From JBMORO01 sp049322295 (GTDB lineage Bacteria; Patescibacteriota; Minisyncoccia; RBG-13-40-8-A): 17,242 bases of DNA. The translations under genes and the position numbers were made by a program. The stretch is taken from NCBI GenBank assembly GCA_049322295.1, contig JBMORO010000012.1:1-17242 (forward strand). Direction: 5' to 3'. Positions 7,519-13,679 of this stretch are shown here, piece by piece. How positions within the stretch are numbered: the first letter of the stretch is position 1; each line of letters opens with the position of its first letter. The notes under the pieces are model-generated. The model had not been told where the DNA came from and did not search any database. It saw nothing but the letters and a program-made list of their open reading frames with translations.

Positions 7519-7660
7519 ACCCCGTACTGAAACTTCGACAGCAAAATGCTGGGTTATCGAAACTTCAGTGGTTAGTAATTATGCTAAATGCTTTTTATTG
7601 TTTCTGCCCCGTTGATGCGTCTCGCTTAGCGGGACAGTCGAAGTTCTAGTACGGGGCATG
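7519..7660. repeat. Complex inverted-repeat element upstream of the PBP gene
   Basis: Left arm 7520-7539 and right arm 7637-7656 are 20-base inverted repeats differing at two positions (CCCCGTACTGAAACTTCGAC against the complement of the right arm, CCCCGTACTAGAACTTCGAC). Internal structure: a CAGCA/TGCTG hairpin at 7539-7551, a second inverted copy of the ACTGAA..TTCGA motif (7526-7538 and 7558-7570), and GTCTCGCT/AGCGGGAC flanking one base near 7618-7634. Both outer ends read GTACGGGGyATG outwards. The composition is more GC-rich than its surroundings. It is consistent with a non-autonomous mobile or palindromic element; no transposase is present. Confidence 0.75.
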
Positions 7661-7700
7661 TTTAATTTAATAATAAAATAATAACTCCTTTATGGCAATA

Positions 7701-7729
7701 TTGTTTATTAAAAAAAATTATAGTAAAGT
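7701..7729 (+). promoter_or_regulatory. Candidate tyrS promoter
   Basis: TTGTTT (7701-7706), 17-base spacer, TAAAGT (7724-7729), with the tyrS ATG 6 bases further on. This would give a leaderless transcript. An alternative -10 (TATAGT, 7719-7724) has a poor spacer. There is no Shine-Dalgarno sequence before tyrS. The hexamers are weak. Confidence 0.3.
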
Positions 7730-7735
7730 AAAAAT

Positions 7736-8962
7736 ATGAGTAAGGTTGACACAAATGCGGATAAAATAAAAGAGGTTTTAGACAAAGGAGTGGAGAGAAT
7801 TTACCCAAGCAAAGAAGCCCTGGTAAAAGTATTAAAATCTGGTAGAAGAATTCGGCTTTATTGTGGTTTTGATCCCACGTCGCCCCATCTCCATCTGGGT
7901 AATGCTATCCAATTAAGAAAATTGGCCCAGTTTCAAGAACTTGGTCACGAAGTTATATTTTTAATTGGGGACTTTACTGCAATGATCGGCGATCCAACTG
8001 ATAAAATCTCGCCTCGTAAAAAGTTAACCAGAGCACAAGTTAATAAAAATCTTAAAAATTACAAAAAACAAGCAAGCAAGATTTTAAAATTCTCAGGGGA
8101 GAATCCAGCTAAAATAATGTTTAACAGTAAGTGGAATGATAAATTGAGTTTTATGGAATTAGTTGATTTAGCTTCTCACTTTACCGTTCAACAAATGATG
8201 GTTAGAGATATGTTTAGAAAAAGAATTAAGGAAGATAAATTGATTTTTTTGCCCGAATTTTTATATCCTTTAATTCAGGCATATGATAGCGTTATTATGG
8301 ATGTTGATCTGGAGGTTGGGGGGAGTGACCAAATGTTTAATATGCTTCGAGGTCGTGATTTGATGAAGGCACTTAAAAATAGAGAGAAATTTGTCTTAAC
8401 CACCAAATTATTAACTGATCCATCTGGCAAAAAAATGGGCAAAACCGAAGGGAGTATAATAAATTTAGATGAAAATCCAGATGAGATGTACGGGAAGATA
8501 ATGGCTTGGTCTGATTCTTTAATTATTCCTGGTTTTGAATTATGCACTGATTTATCAATAGAGGAAGTTAAAGAAATTAGTAGGCAAATTAAAAATAAAA
8601 AATTAAATCCTCGCGATGCCAAAGCCAGATTAGCTAAAGAAATTGTTACCATTCATCATAATGAAGTAGCCGCCCTAAAAGCTGAAAAAGAATTTAATCG
8701 GGTTTTTAAGGAAAAATTGACTCCATTAGATATTCGTACTTTCCCTGAAGCTAAACTACAAGGAATTACAAGCACTGCTAGTATTATAACAATGACGGGC
8801 TTAGCACAATCGAGATCAGCAGCAGATAGGTTAATAGAGCAAGGGGCCGTAGATATAGAAATAGATGGTAAAGTAATTAATAAATATGGGGAAAAAGAAA
8901 TTACGCTAAAGAAAGGAATGATAATCCGAGTCGGCAAGAGAAGATTTGTTAAATTAATATGA
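7736..8962 (+). CDS. tyrS: Tyrosyl-tRNA synthetase
   Basis: 408 residues, normal family length. It attaches tyrosine to tRNA-Tyr in the cytoplasm. The class I Rossmann domain begins with CGFDPTSPHLHLGN (HIGH equivalent HLHLG, 51-55). The tyrosine pocket region includes YPLIQAYDS and VGGSDQMFN. The KMSKS loop is KKMGKTEG (near 233-240). The C-terminal S4 RNA-binding domain (about 340-408) contains SRSAADRLIEQGAV and ends KRRFVKLI. The gene stands alone, after a repeat element and before a strong hairpin terminator. Stop codon TGA supports the standard genetic code. Confidence 0.97.
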   Translation: MSKVDTNADKIKEVLDKGVERIYPSKEALVKVLKSGRRIRLYCGFDPTSPHLHLGNAIQLRKLAQFQELGHEVIFLIGDFTAMIGDPTDKISPRKKLTRAQVNKNLKNYKKQASKILKFSGENPAKIMFNSKWNDKLSFMELVDLASHFTVQQMMVRDMFRKRIKEDKLIFLPEFLYPLIQAYDSVIMDVDLEVGGSDQMFNMLRGRDLMKALKNREKFVLTTKLLTDPSGKKMGKTEGSIINLDENPDEMYGKIMAWSDSLIIPGFELCTDLSIEEVKEISRQIKNKKLNPRDAKARLAKEIVTIHHNEVAALKAEKEFNRVFKEKLTPLDIRTFPEAKLQGITSTASIITMTGLAQSRSAADRLIEQGAVDIEIDGKVINKYGEKEITLKKGMIIRVGKRRFVKLI

Positions 8963-8978
8963 CAATTTATTTAACAAC

Positions 8979-9008
8979 CTAAAACCCCCGATAAATCGGG
9001 GGTTTTAG
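8979..9008. terminator. Strong symmetric terminator between tyrS and the acidic ORF
   Basis: Perfect 14-bp inverted repeat CTAAAACCCCCGAT (8979-8992) / ATCGGGGGTTTTAG (8995-9008) with a 2-base spacer. The GC stem is flanked by A/T runs within the arms, so it can end transcripts from both sides. It lies 16 bases after the tyrS stop and 12 bases before the end of the convergent ORF. Confidence 0.88.
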
Positions 9009-9020
9009 AAAACTTTATAA

Positions 9021-9230
9021 TTATTCTTCCTCTCCTGTCTCTTCTCCTAATTCTTCTTCCTCAGCTTCTTCTTCGGTCCCTTCTCCTGTTTCCTCTCCTG
9101 TCTCTTCTCCTAATTCTTCTTCTTCGCCTTCTTCTGGCTCTCCTGTTTCTTCCTCTGGTTCTTCGGTCTCTTCTTCCTCGTCCTGGACAAGAAGTGGCTT
9201 TTTTAACTCTTCAAGAGTTATATAAGTCAT
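9021..9230 (-). CDS. Small Glu-rich acidic protein, function unknown
   Basis: 69 residues: MTYITLEELKKPLLVQDEEE followed by an almost pure E/T/G/P tail. No family is recognised. The first 16 residues look like a normal helical start; the remainder is low complexity and likely disordered and highly negative. A 31-base direct repeat (9029-9059 and 9092-9122) encodes the repeated ELGEETGEE part, showing growth by duplication. Support for a real gene: a consensus promoter upstream (9318-9345), a terminator directly downstream, and a weak AGGA 8 bases before the ATG. Against: a low-complexity GA-rich tract can stay open by chance. It may bind a basic partner or metal ions, but this is speculation. 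Confidence 0.55.
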   Translation of the reverse strand: MTYITLEELKKPLLVQDEEEETEEPEEETGEPEEGEEEELGEETGEETGEGTEEEAEEEELGEETGEEE

Positions 9231-9291
9231 ATTTTTAATCCTATTTAATTATTAATCTCTAAGTTGGTTTTTATATCTCAATCGACCTTTT

Positions 9292-9298
9292 CCTCCTT
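9292..9298 (-). promoter_or_regulatory. Orphan strong Shine-Dalgarno site
   Basis: AAGGAGG on the minus strand, within the leader downstream of the 9318-9345 promoter and about 60 bases before the acidic ORF. The nearest start-like codon is a TTG (9279-9281) opening a 9-codon frame that ends at 9252. It might be a leader peptide; it may equally be coincidence. Confidence 0.3.
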
Positions 9299-9317
9299 GT
9301 TTTAGGGTTATAAAGCC

Positions 9318-9345
9318 ATTATAATCGTAAAAAATATCTTGTCAA
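9318..9345 (-). promoter_or_regulatory. Consensus sigma-70 type promoter upstream of the acidic ORF
   Basis: Minus strand TTGACA (9340-9345), 16-base spacer, TATAAT (9318-9323): both hexamers are perfect. The -35 lies in the left arm of the repeat element at 9339-9449. Transcription would start near 9311 and run toward the acidic ORF with a leader of about 80 bases. Confidence 0.75.
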
Positions 9346-9449
9346 CCCCTTTCACCAATTTTAGCATTAATTTTTGCGTAGAGAGAGAGCAAGATAATTG
9401 TTTTTTTGATAACCCCCCCTTTTTATTAGAAATTGGTGAGGGGTCAATA
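9339..9449. repeat. Palindromic intergenic repeat (family A, copy 2)
   Basis: Imperfect inverted repeat: TGTCAACCCCTTTCACCAAT (9340-9359) against AAATTGGTGAGGGGTCAATA (9430-9449), with an AT-rich centre that includes a C7 run (9413-9419). The arm core TTGGTG..GGGGTCAA matches the repeat at 1903-1972. It lies immediately downstream of ruvC and may also end that operon's transcripts. Confidence 0.6.
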
Positions 9450-9455
9450 CTTTTA

Positions 9456-9932
9456 TCAACAAGGCCCAATACTATGAGCGCAGCAAATAGCTACTGCTAA
9501 GGCGTCAGCTGCATCATCTGGCCTAGGAATTTCCTTTAAATTAAGTAAAGTTTTAACCATTTTTTGAACTTGAATTTTTTCTGCCCGACCATAACTAGTA
9601 ATAGCCTGTTTTACTTGTAAGGGCGTATATTCAAATATTGGGATTTTTAATTTTTCAGCAGTCAATAAAATAACTCCTCGGGCCTGACTGACCTTTATAG
9701 CAGTTTTTAGGTTTTTAAAAAAGAAAATATCCTCTACCGCTATTATCTTGGGTTTTTCTTTTTTCATTAAGAAAGTCAGTTCTTTATGAAGCTTATTTAA
9801 CCTTTTGGCTGTAGATAAATTAGCGGGCGTTGTGATTAGCCCGTATTTTACTAATTTTAATTTAGATTTATCTTTTTTAACCAACCCAAAACCAGTTGTA
9901 GCTGTGCCGGGGTCAATTCCCAATATAATCAT
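9456..9932 (-). CDS. ruvC: Holliday junction resolvase RuvC
   Basis: 158 residues, standard length. It cleaves Holliday junctions during recombination, normally with RuvAB. The RNase-H-like fold is shown by the catalytic acids in order: D7 (ILGIDPGTATTGFG), E67 (IAVEDIFFFKN) and the C-terminal pair D140/D143 (RPDDAADALAVAIC). The segment SQARGVILL and YTPLQVKQAITSYGRAEKIQV match the family, including the junction-binding helix. It overlaps yebC by four bases (ATGA) and ends in TGA. The usual partner ruvA is not in the window; ruvB lies about 4 kb away. It is last in an operon with yebC and the endonuclease gene. Confidence 0.96.
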   Translation of the reverse strand: MIILGIDPGTATTGFGLVKKDKSKLKLVKYGLITTPANLSTAKRLNKLHKELTFLMKKEKPKIIAVEDIFFFKNLKTAIKVSQARGVILLTAEKLKIPIFEYTPLQVKQAITSYGRAEKIQVQKMVKTLLNLKEIPRPDDAADALAVAICCAHSIGPC

Positions 9933-10468
9933 AGGTTTACATTTGAATAAATCTCATTTACATCATCATTTTCATTTAGAGCTTCAAAAAGTTTTTCTAA
10001 TTGTTGTTTTAAATTTGCATCGGTAATATCTACAGAATATTTTGGCACCCACTCTCCTTCTTTTCTATCAAAAAGATATCTCACACTGCCGGTTTCAGCC
10101 AATTTACCGCTATTATTATTTAAAATGTGTTTTATTTCTGAAAGGATGCGGTTTTTATTGTCGGTAATTACTTCAATAATTAGGGGCGTGCCATTGGGTC
10201 CATATGCTTCATAGGTTATTTCTTCTAATTGTCCTTCTTTGCTTTCGCCAGTCCCTTTTTTTATTGCTCTTTGAATATTATCATTGGGCATATTAACTGA
10301 CCGAGCTTTTTCAATAACTAAACGAAGAGTCGGGTTCATTTCTGGATCCCCACCTTTACGAGCCGCAATTTCAATCATTTTCGCCATTTTGCTAAAAATT
10401 TGTCCGCGTTTTTTGTCGGTTAATTCTTTTTTGTATTTGATTGACCTGAAATGGCTATGCCCACTCAT
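9929..10468 (-). CDS. yebC: YebC/PmpR/TACO1-family protein, compact form
   Basis: 179 residues against about 240-250 for the usual family. The N-terminal domain is intact (MSGHSHFRSIKYKKELTDKK, GQIFSKMAKMIEIAARKGGDP, NPTLRLVIEKARSVNMPNDN, IQRAIKKGTG). The middle has YEAYGPNGTPLIIEVITDNKNR and GSVRYLFDRK. After FDRK the protein jumps to VPKYSVDITDANLKQQLEKLFEAL and ends ENDDVNEIYSNV, which match the last family segment. About 55 residues that normally lie between these parts are missing. The family binds nucleic acid; members act as transcription regulators or aid translation of difficult sequences. It overlaps both neighbours by ATGA. Confidence 0.93.
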   Translation of the reverse strand: MSGHSHFRSIKYKKELTDKKRGQIFSKMAKMIEIAARKGGDPEMNPTLRLVIEKARSVNMPNDNIQRAIKKGTGESKEGQLEEITYEAYGPNGTPLIIEVITDNKNRILSEIKHILNNNSGKLAETGSVRYLFDRKEGEWVPKYSVDITDANLKQQLEKLFEALNENDDVNEIYSNVNL

Positions 10469-11520
10469 ATTTTTATGCCCTCTTTTGAATATAATTTATA
10501 AAATCTATTATCTTTACGATTATTATATTTTTTATTTCTTTCAATGATATTATTTTGTAAGATTTTAACGCGTCTTAATTTGTCTTTATGCTTTAAATAA
10601 GGACTGATTAAATCAATTAATTTAATAATAGCATCTTTGCGGTGAATCCATATACCATAAATATCTTTATTGCTTTTTACGCCTCTTCTATCTTTGCTTC
10701 CTTCTTTACGAACTAGTAATGGCGGCCTAAGAAGAATTCCTAAATTGATGAGCTTTTCTCGAATTTGATGAAGAATATTTTTATCCTGGGTTTTAATACT
10801 AAAGACCACATTGCCCCCACATAAACAAAACGTTCCCTCGGCATCTATATAACCAGACAAAAAGGCGGCAAAGTAATTTTTATTTTTTAAAATCCAAGGT
10901 TCGATTAAATCCTTTTTAGCTAGTAAAAAATCAAAGGATCTATTAAGTGAACACCGAATACAAATCGCTTTATTTTTAGCCGGTTTGCTTTTCCATATAT
11001 GACCATAGGGTAAAAATAAATCCTCTATCAGTTGAATAAATTCTGATTTAGTAGAATTTGTGTGAACAAAAATCGTAGAACTATTCTTGCTTTCTGAACG
11101 GACGTTAAGATCACCCAATCTGAGACCAATAAGATATGCTTTTTCTTCAGGGTTTCCGCTAAAGTCTTTTTGGAAATAAGGAGATTTATTCGATAGTGGT
11201 AATGCTTCGTACAGAGGCCTTATAGGAATATTATGCTCTCTTAATCTTTTTCTAATAAGAGCGGGGCTACAATTGAATTTTTTAGCGATATTTGGAGAAG
11301 ATAATTTTTTATTTAAATAAAGATTTTTAAGTATCTTTTTCGGAATATTGATATTATATAATAATTTTATTGCTTCTGATTTTGTTCGGATCGGAATTTT
11401 ATATTTTCTCAAAAGAGATCTGATATATTCAGGAGTTAAATTATAAATTTTACCAATGGCTGGCGATGATAATTTTCGATTTAAATATAGGCTTTTTAAC
11501 TCTTTTTTAGTGATTTTCAT
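10465..11520 (-). CDS. LAGLIDADG endonuclease-like protein with two N-terminal HTH repeats
   Basis: 351 residues. The N-terminus has two similar helix-turn-helix units of about 45 residues (about 6-50 and 61-106). Each runs LYLNxKLSSPxI, then a recognition-helix-like stretch, and closes with IPIR. Then come two LAGLIDADG motifs, LIGLRLGDL (130-138, acid D137) and LSGYIDAEG (221-229, acid E228), so both catalytic positions are kept. The C-terminal part (YGIWIHRKDAIIKLIDLISPYL) fits the family. It is probably a free-standing homing-endonuclease-like or DNA-binding protein; a regulatory WhiA-like role is possible, but the domain order is the reverse of WhiA. It is first in an operon and overlaps yebC by ATGA. 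An extended -10 promoter lies 6 bases before its ATG. Confidence 0.88.
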   Translation of the reverse strand: MKITKKELKSLYLNRKLSSPAIGKIYNLTPEYIRSLLRKYKIPIRTKSEAIKLLYNINIPKKILKNLYLNKKLSSPNIAKKFNCSPALIRKRLREHNIPIRPLYEALPLSNKSPYFQKDFSGNPEEKAYLIGLRLGDLNVRSESKNSSTIFVHTNSTKSEFIQLIEDLFLPYGHIWKSKPAKNKAICIRCSLNRSFDFLLAKKDLIEPWILKNKNYFAAFLSGYIDAEGTFCLCGGNVVFSIKTQDKNILHQIREKLINLGILLRPPLLVRKEGSKDRRGVKSNKDIYGIWIHRKDAIIKLIDLISPYLKHKDKLRRVKILQNNIIERNKKYNNRKDNRFYKLYSKEGIKI

Positions 11521-11526
11521 ATCCTG

Positions 11527-11555
11527 ATAATATCATAAAAATAGGGCAGAATCAA
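11527..11555 (-). promoter_or_regulatory. Promoter of the endonuclease-yebC-ruvC operon
   Basis: Minus strand TTGATT (11550-11555), 17-base spacer, TATTAT (11527-11532) preceded by TGA (extended -10). The start ATG follows after 6 bases (CAGGAT), so the mRNA would be leaderless or nearly so. It is divergent from the promoter at 11566-11594. Confidence 0.7.
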
Positions 11556-11565
11556 GCCAAAACTA

Positions 11566-11594
11566 TTGACAAGATTTTAGAATAGAGGTATGCT
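11566..11594 (+). promoter_or_regulatory. Promoter of the small membrane protein gene
   Basis: TTGACA (11566-11571), 17-base spacer, TATGCT (11589-11594). Initiation near 11601 gives a leader of about 22 bases carrying an AAGGAGG Shine-Dalgarno site (11611-11617), 5 bases before ATG 11623. An upstream in-frame ATG (11590) lies inside the -10 and would not be transcribed, which decides the start. Confidence 0.75.
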
Positions 11595-11622
11595 TAAGAA
11601 AAAGCCATATAAGGAGGTCAAA

Positions 11623-12018
11623 ATGGCAAAATTCTTTAGAATTAAAAACAAGGTGGTGCGTTTTTTGGCAGGACTTGTCGTAGCAGCGTTTAATGGTCTT
11701 TTTTCTCTTGCGAAATACGTTCTTTTTGTCTGTCTTTTTTATGGAGGAGTCACAGGACTAGGTTTCGGGGTCCGGTTTCTGTCAATAAAAATAGGATTTC
11801 CGAGTACGGAAACTTTAACCCAGTGGAGTAAGTCGGCTGAGCAAGGTTCAGCTCTTTGGGCTGTTTGTGAGCGAATGTTTTTAATTGGGTTTATAAGCAT
11901 CTTTGCTACTGCCTTTTTAATTGCTGTCATGTTCGCCGTTGTCGCCGCCCCTATAAAAATTTACGAAAAAGCAAAAGAAGCCGGAGACAAATACTTTAAC
12001 CGCGTCGGCGACAAATAG
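11623..12018 (+). CDS. Small membrane protein, family not recognised
   Basis: 131 residues from ATG 11623, chosen because of the AAGGAGG site and because the earlier in-frame ATG overlaps the -10. Hydrophobic segments: about 13-50 (FLAGLVVAAFNGLFSLAKYV, then VCLFYGGVTGLGFGV), long enough for one or two TM helices, and about 85-115 (MFLIGFISIFATAFLIAVMF). A charged tail ends KAKEAGDKYFNRVGDK. It is likely an integral inner-membrane protein with 2-3 TM helices. I do not recognise a family. It has its own strong promoter, Shine-Dalgarno site and terminator. Its third codon positions look more GC-rich than those of neighbours, which suggests transfer or a different expression class. It is divergent from the endonuclease gene. 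Confidence 0.8.
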   Translation: MAKFFRIKNKVVRFLAGLVVAAFNGLFSLAKYVLFVCLFYGGVTGLGFGVRFLSIKIGFPSTETLTQWSKSAEQGSALWAVCERMFLIGFISIFATAFLIAVMFAVVAAPIKIYEKAKEAGDKYFNRVGDK

Positions 12019-12040
12019 TCTGACAATTACGCATCAGGGA

Positions 12041-12070
12041 TGGAGGCAATGATCTTGCCTCCACTTTTAT
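12041..12070 (+). terminator. Intrinsic terminator after the small membrane protein gene
   Basis: Perfect 9-bp stem TGGAGGCAA (12041-12049) / TTGCCTCCA (12055-12063), 5-base loop, followed by CTTTTATTT. The U-tract is on the plus strand only, so it serves the 11623-12018 gene rather than the convergent LTD gene. Confidence 0.85.
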
Positions 12071-13591
12071 TTACGGATATTTTTTACGGAACCTAACTAA
12101 AACTAAGCCGATAATCAGGCCAGCGACAATAATTGCAGCGATAATCAATATCAATTGAAGCGGGCTTTGTTTGGAAATAGATTCTTTAGCTGTGGCAAGT
12201 TGTGATTTAATCTCTTGTTGTGGCTGTTCTTGAGAGGGCAGAACTGCGTACCCACCCTCAATTTCGGGTTGATTGGCATTCTGGTAATTTATTACATATT
12301 CTTGAGACAACTCTTTGGTCAATTCGGATTTAATTGGTTGTTGATAAACAAATTTTTTATTTGTTATCTCTGAAATTGTTGAAGGGCTGATAATATTAGC
12401 TAATCCCGGCGTTGGCTCACTCCAAACAAATCCTTCGGGTGTTCGGGCAGAAGATTTTCCTAAGGGTGGTTTTTCGTAATTTATTTCTTGAAAGACAACC
12501 CCTTCTGGCAAAAGCAAACGAACACTATCCTTATCATTATTTAAAGCAATGCCAGTAATTTGGCGTGAGAAAACAATATAACTTTTCGGGGCAATTAAAG
12601 TGTTTTCAGAGAAAACAAAGGGTTGACTACCACTCACTATATCATCCAGTTGCCAGCCGCTAATGTCAACTATTGAATCAGAATCATTATAAATCTCAAT
12701 CCATTCTTCCTCCTCATCTTTGCCAGATGGATTAGGTAAAAATTCATTAATCGTTATCTGGCCAGTTTGGATTTTTACGGTAATTGTATCAGAAACGTAG
12801 TAAAAACCGTCATAAACCATTAAAGTAACTAAATAAGTGCCGGGATAATTGTATTTGTAAGCGAAACCTGGTTTTTCAACTAATTTGCCATCACCCATGT
12901 TCCAAGAATAAGCTAATTCATCATTATCGGGATCGCTTGATTTTGTTCCATCAAATTTAATTTCTTGATTAATAAAAGCAATAATATTATCTCCAGCTTC
13001 AGCAATCGGCGGATTATTGCCCATTGGGATAGTTGGGGTTTCGGGTTTTTTGGTTTCTTCTCCAGCTTCTTCTGGAGAAATATTATTTAATGCTCCCGGA
13101 GTAGGAACGCCGCTTCCCCAGTTAGTTTCAGCGGGGTCTTTTCTTTGCAATGATCTCCCGTTACCTTTGGCGCCCCAAGAAGAGCTATAAAGAACTTCGT
13201 CAATAGTAATTAAATTTTTATCTTTAAGGATCAGATTTTCTCCCTCATTACTAAGAGAAAATGTGCTGTCAAAAATAATTCCAGAATAACTCGGATTATC
13301 TATTAAAAATTTATCTGGCTTATCAGCGATAACTGCGTAGGCATTCGGAGAAAGAACCGCGCCGCCTCGAAATGCTGTTAATTTATGATTGGTTCCCCCT
13401 TCCCAGAGCTTCCAATCAGTTAAATCGACGGCTGTATCGCTGTTATTGAAAACTTCTACCCATTCGCGATCAGTATCTGAGCCTTCCAAATCATACATAA
13501 TTTCATTTATAACAACTGCTCCAGATACAATTCTCGGAATAAAAAATAAAACGACCACAAAAATAGTGGTTAGAAAGAAAAATCTTTTCAT
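12071..13591 (-). CDS. Secreted/membrane-anchored surface protein with LTD-PKD-LTD domains
   Basis: 506 residues. An N-terminal signal peptide (1-24, MKRFFFLTTIFVVVLFFIPR, ending VSGA) is followed by a lamin-tail domain (about 25-170, VVINEIMYD..DREWVEVFNNSD..DLTDWKL). A PKD domain follows (about 192-275, PPIAEAGDNI, SSDPDNDELAYSWNMGDGK, YPGTYLVTLMVYDG). A second lamin-tail domain comes next (about 278-400, ITINEFLPNPSGKDEEEEWI, ISGWQLDD, SARTPEGFVWSEPTPGLAN). A Gln/Ser-rich spacer leads to a C-terminal TM helix (about 478-500) and a basic RFRKKYP tail. It is predicted to be exported and anchored with its domains outside. LTD proteins are common on Patescibacteria surfaces; roles in adhesion or DNA handling are only inferred. 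Its upstream region is a repeat shared with ruvB. Confidence 0.85.
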   Translation of the reverse strand: MKRFFFLTTIFVVVLFFIPRIVSGAVVINEIMYDLEGSDTDREWVEVFNNSDTAVDLTDWKLWEGGTNHKLTAFRGGAVLSPNAYAVIADKPDKFLIDNPSYSGIIFDSTFSLSNEGENLILKDKNLITIDEVLYSSSWGAKGNGRSLQRKDPAETNWGSGVPTPGALNNISPEEAGEETKKPETPTIPMGNNPPIAEAGDNIIAFINQEIKFDGTKSSDPDNDELAYSWNMGDGKLVEKPGFAYKYNYPGTYLVTLMVYDGFYYVSDTITVKIQTGQITINEFLPNPSGKDEEEEWIEIYNDSDSIVDISGWQLDDIVSGSQPFVFSENTLIAPKSYIVFSRQITGIALNNDKDSVRLLLPEGVVFQEINYEKPPLGKSSARTPEGFVWSEPTPGLANIISPSTISEITNKKFVYQQPIKSELTKELSQEYVINYQNANQPEIEGGYAVLPSQEQPQQEIKSQLATAKESISKQSPLQLILIIAAIIVAGLIIGLVLVRFRKKYP

Positions 13592-13597
13592 AGTTTT

Positions 13598-13677
13598 TGT
13601 CTACAAAATTACGAATTAAGTACAAATATACGAAAAAAATTTGTAATTTGTATATTTGTAAAAATTTGTATTTCGTA
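13598..13677. repeat. AT-rich imperfect palindrome upstream of the LTD gene (family B, copy 1)
   Basis: An imperfect palindrome of about 80 bases with ends CTAC (13601) and GTAG (13674-13677) and inner arms TACAAATATA (13621-13630) / TATATTTGTA (13651-13660). Its left half (13598-13635) recurs as a direct repeat at 14697-14732. The minus-strand sequence TTTTGTAGACA ends 6 bases before the LTD start codon. Confidence 0.75.
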
Positions 13678-13679
13678 GC

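Noticed and set aside
8275..8937. Minus-strand ORFs inside tyrS
   Set aside because: Serine/isoleucine-rich antisense products typical of shadows of a real AT-rich gene; no promoter or ribosome site.
9805..10026. Plus-strand ORF across ruvC/yebC
   Set aside because: It is antisense to two clear genes, and its product (histidine-rich, no motif) shows no family signature or translation signal.
11590..11622. Upstream ATG extending the small membrane protein by 11 residues
   Set aside because: The ATG is inside the -10 hexamer, and a strong Shine-Dalgarno site precedes the ATG at 11623.
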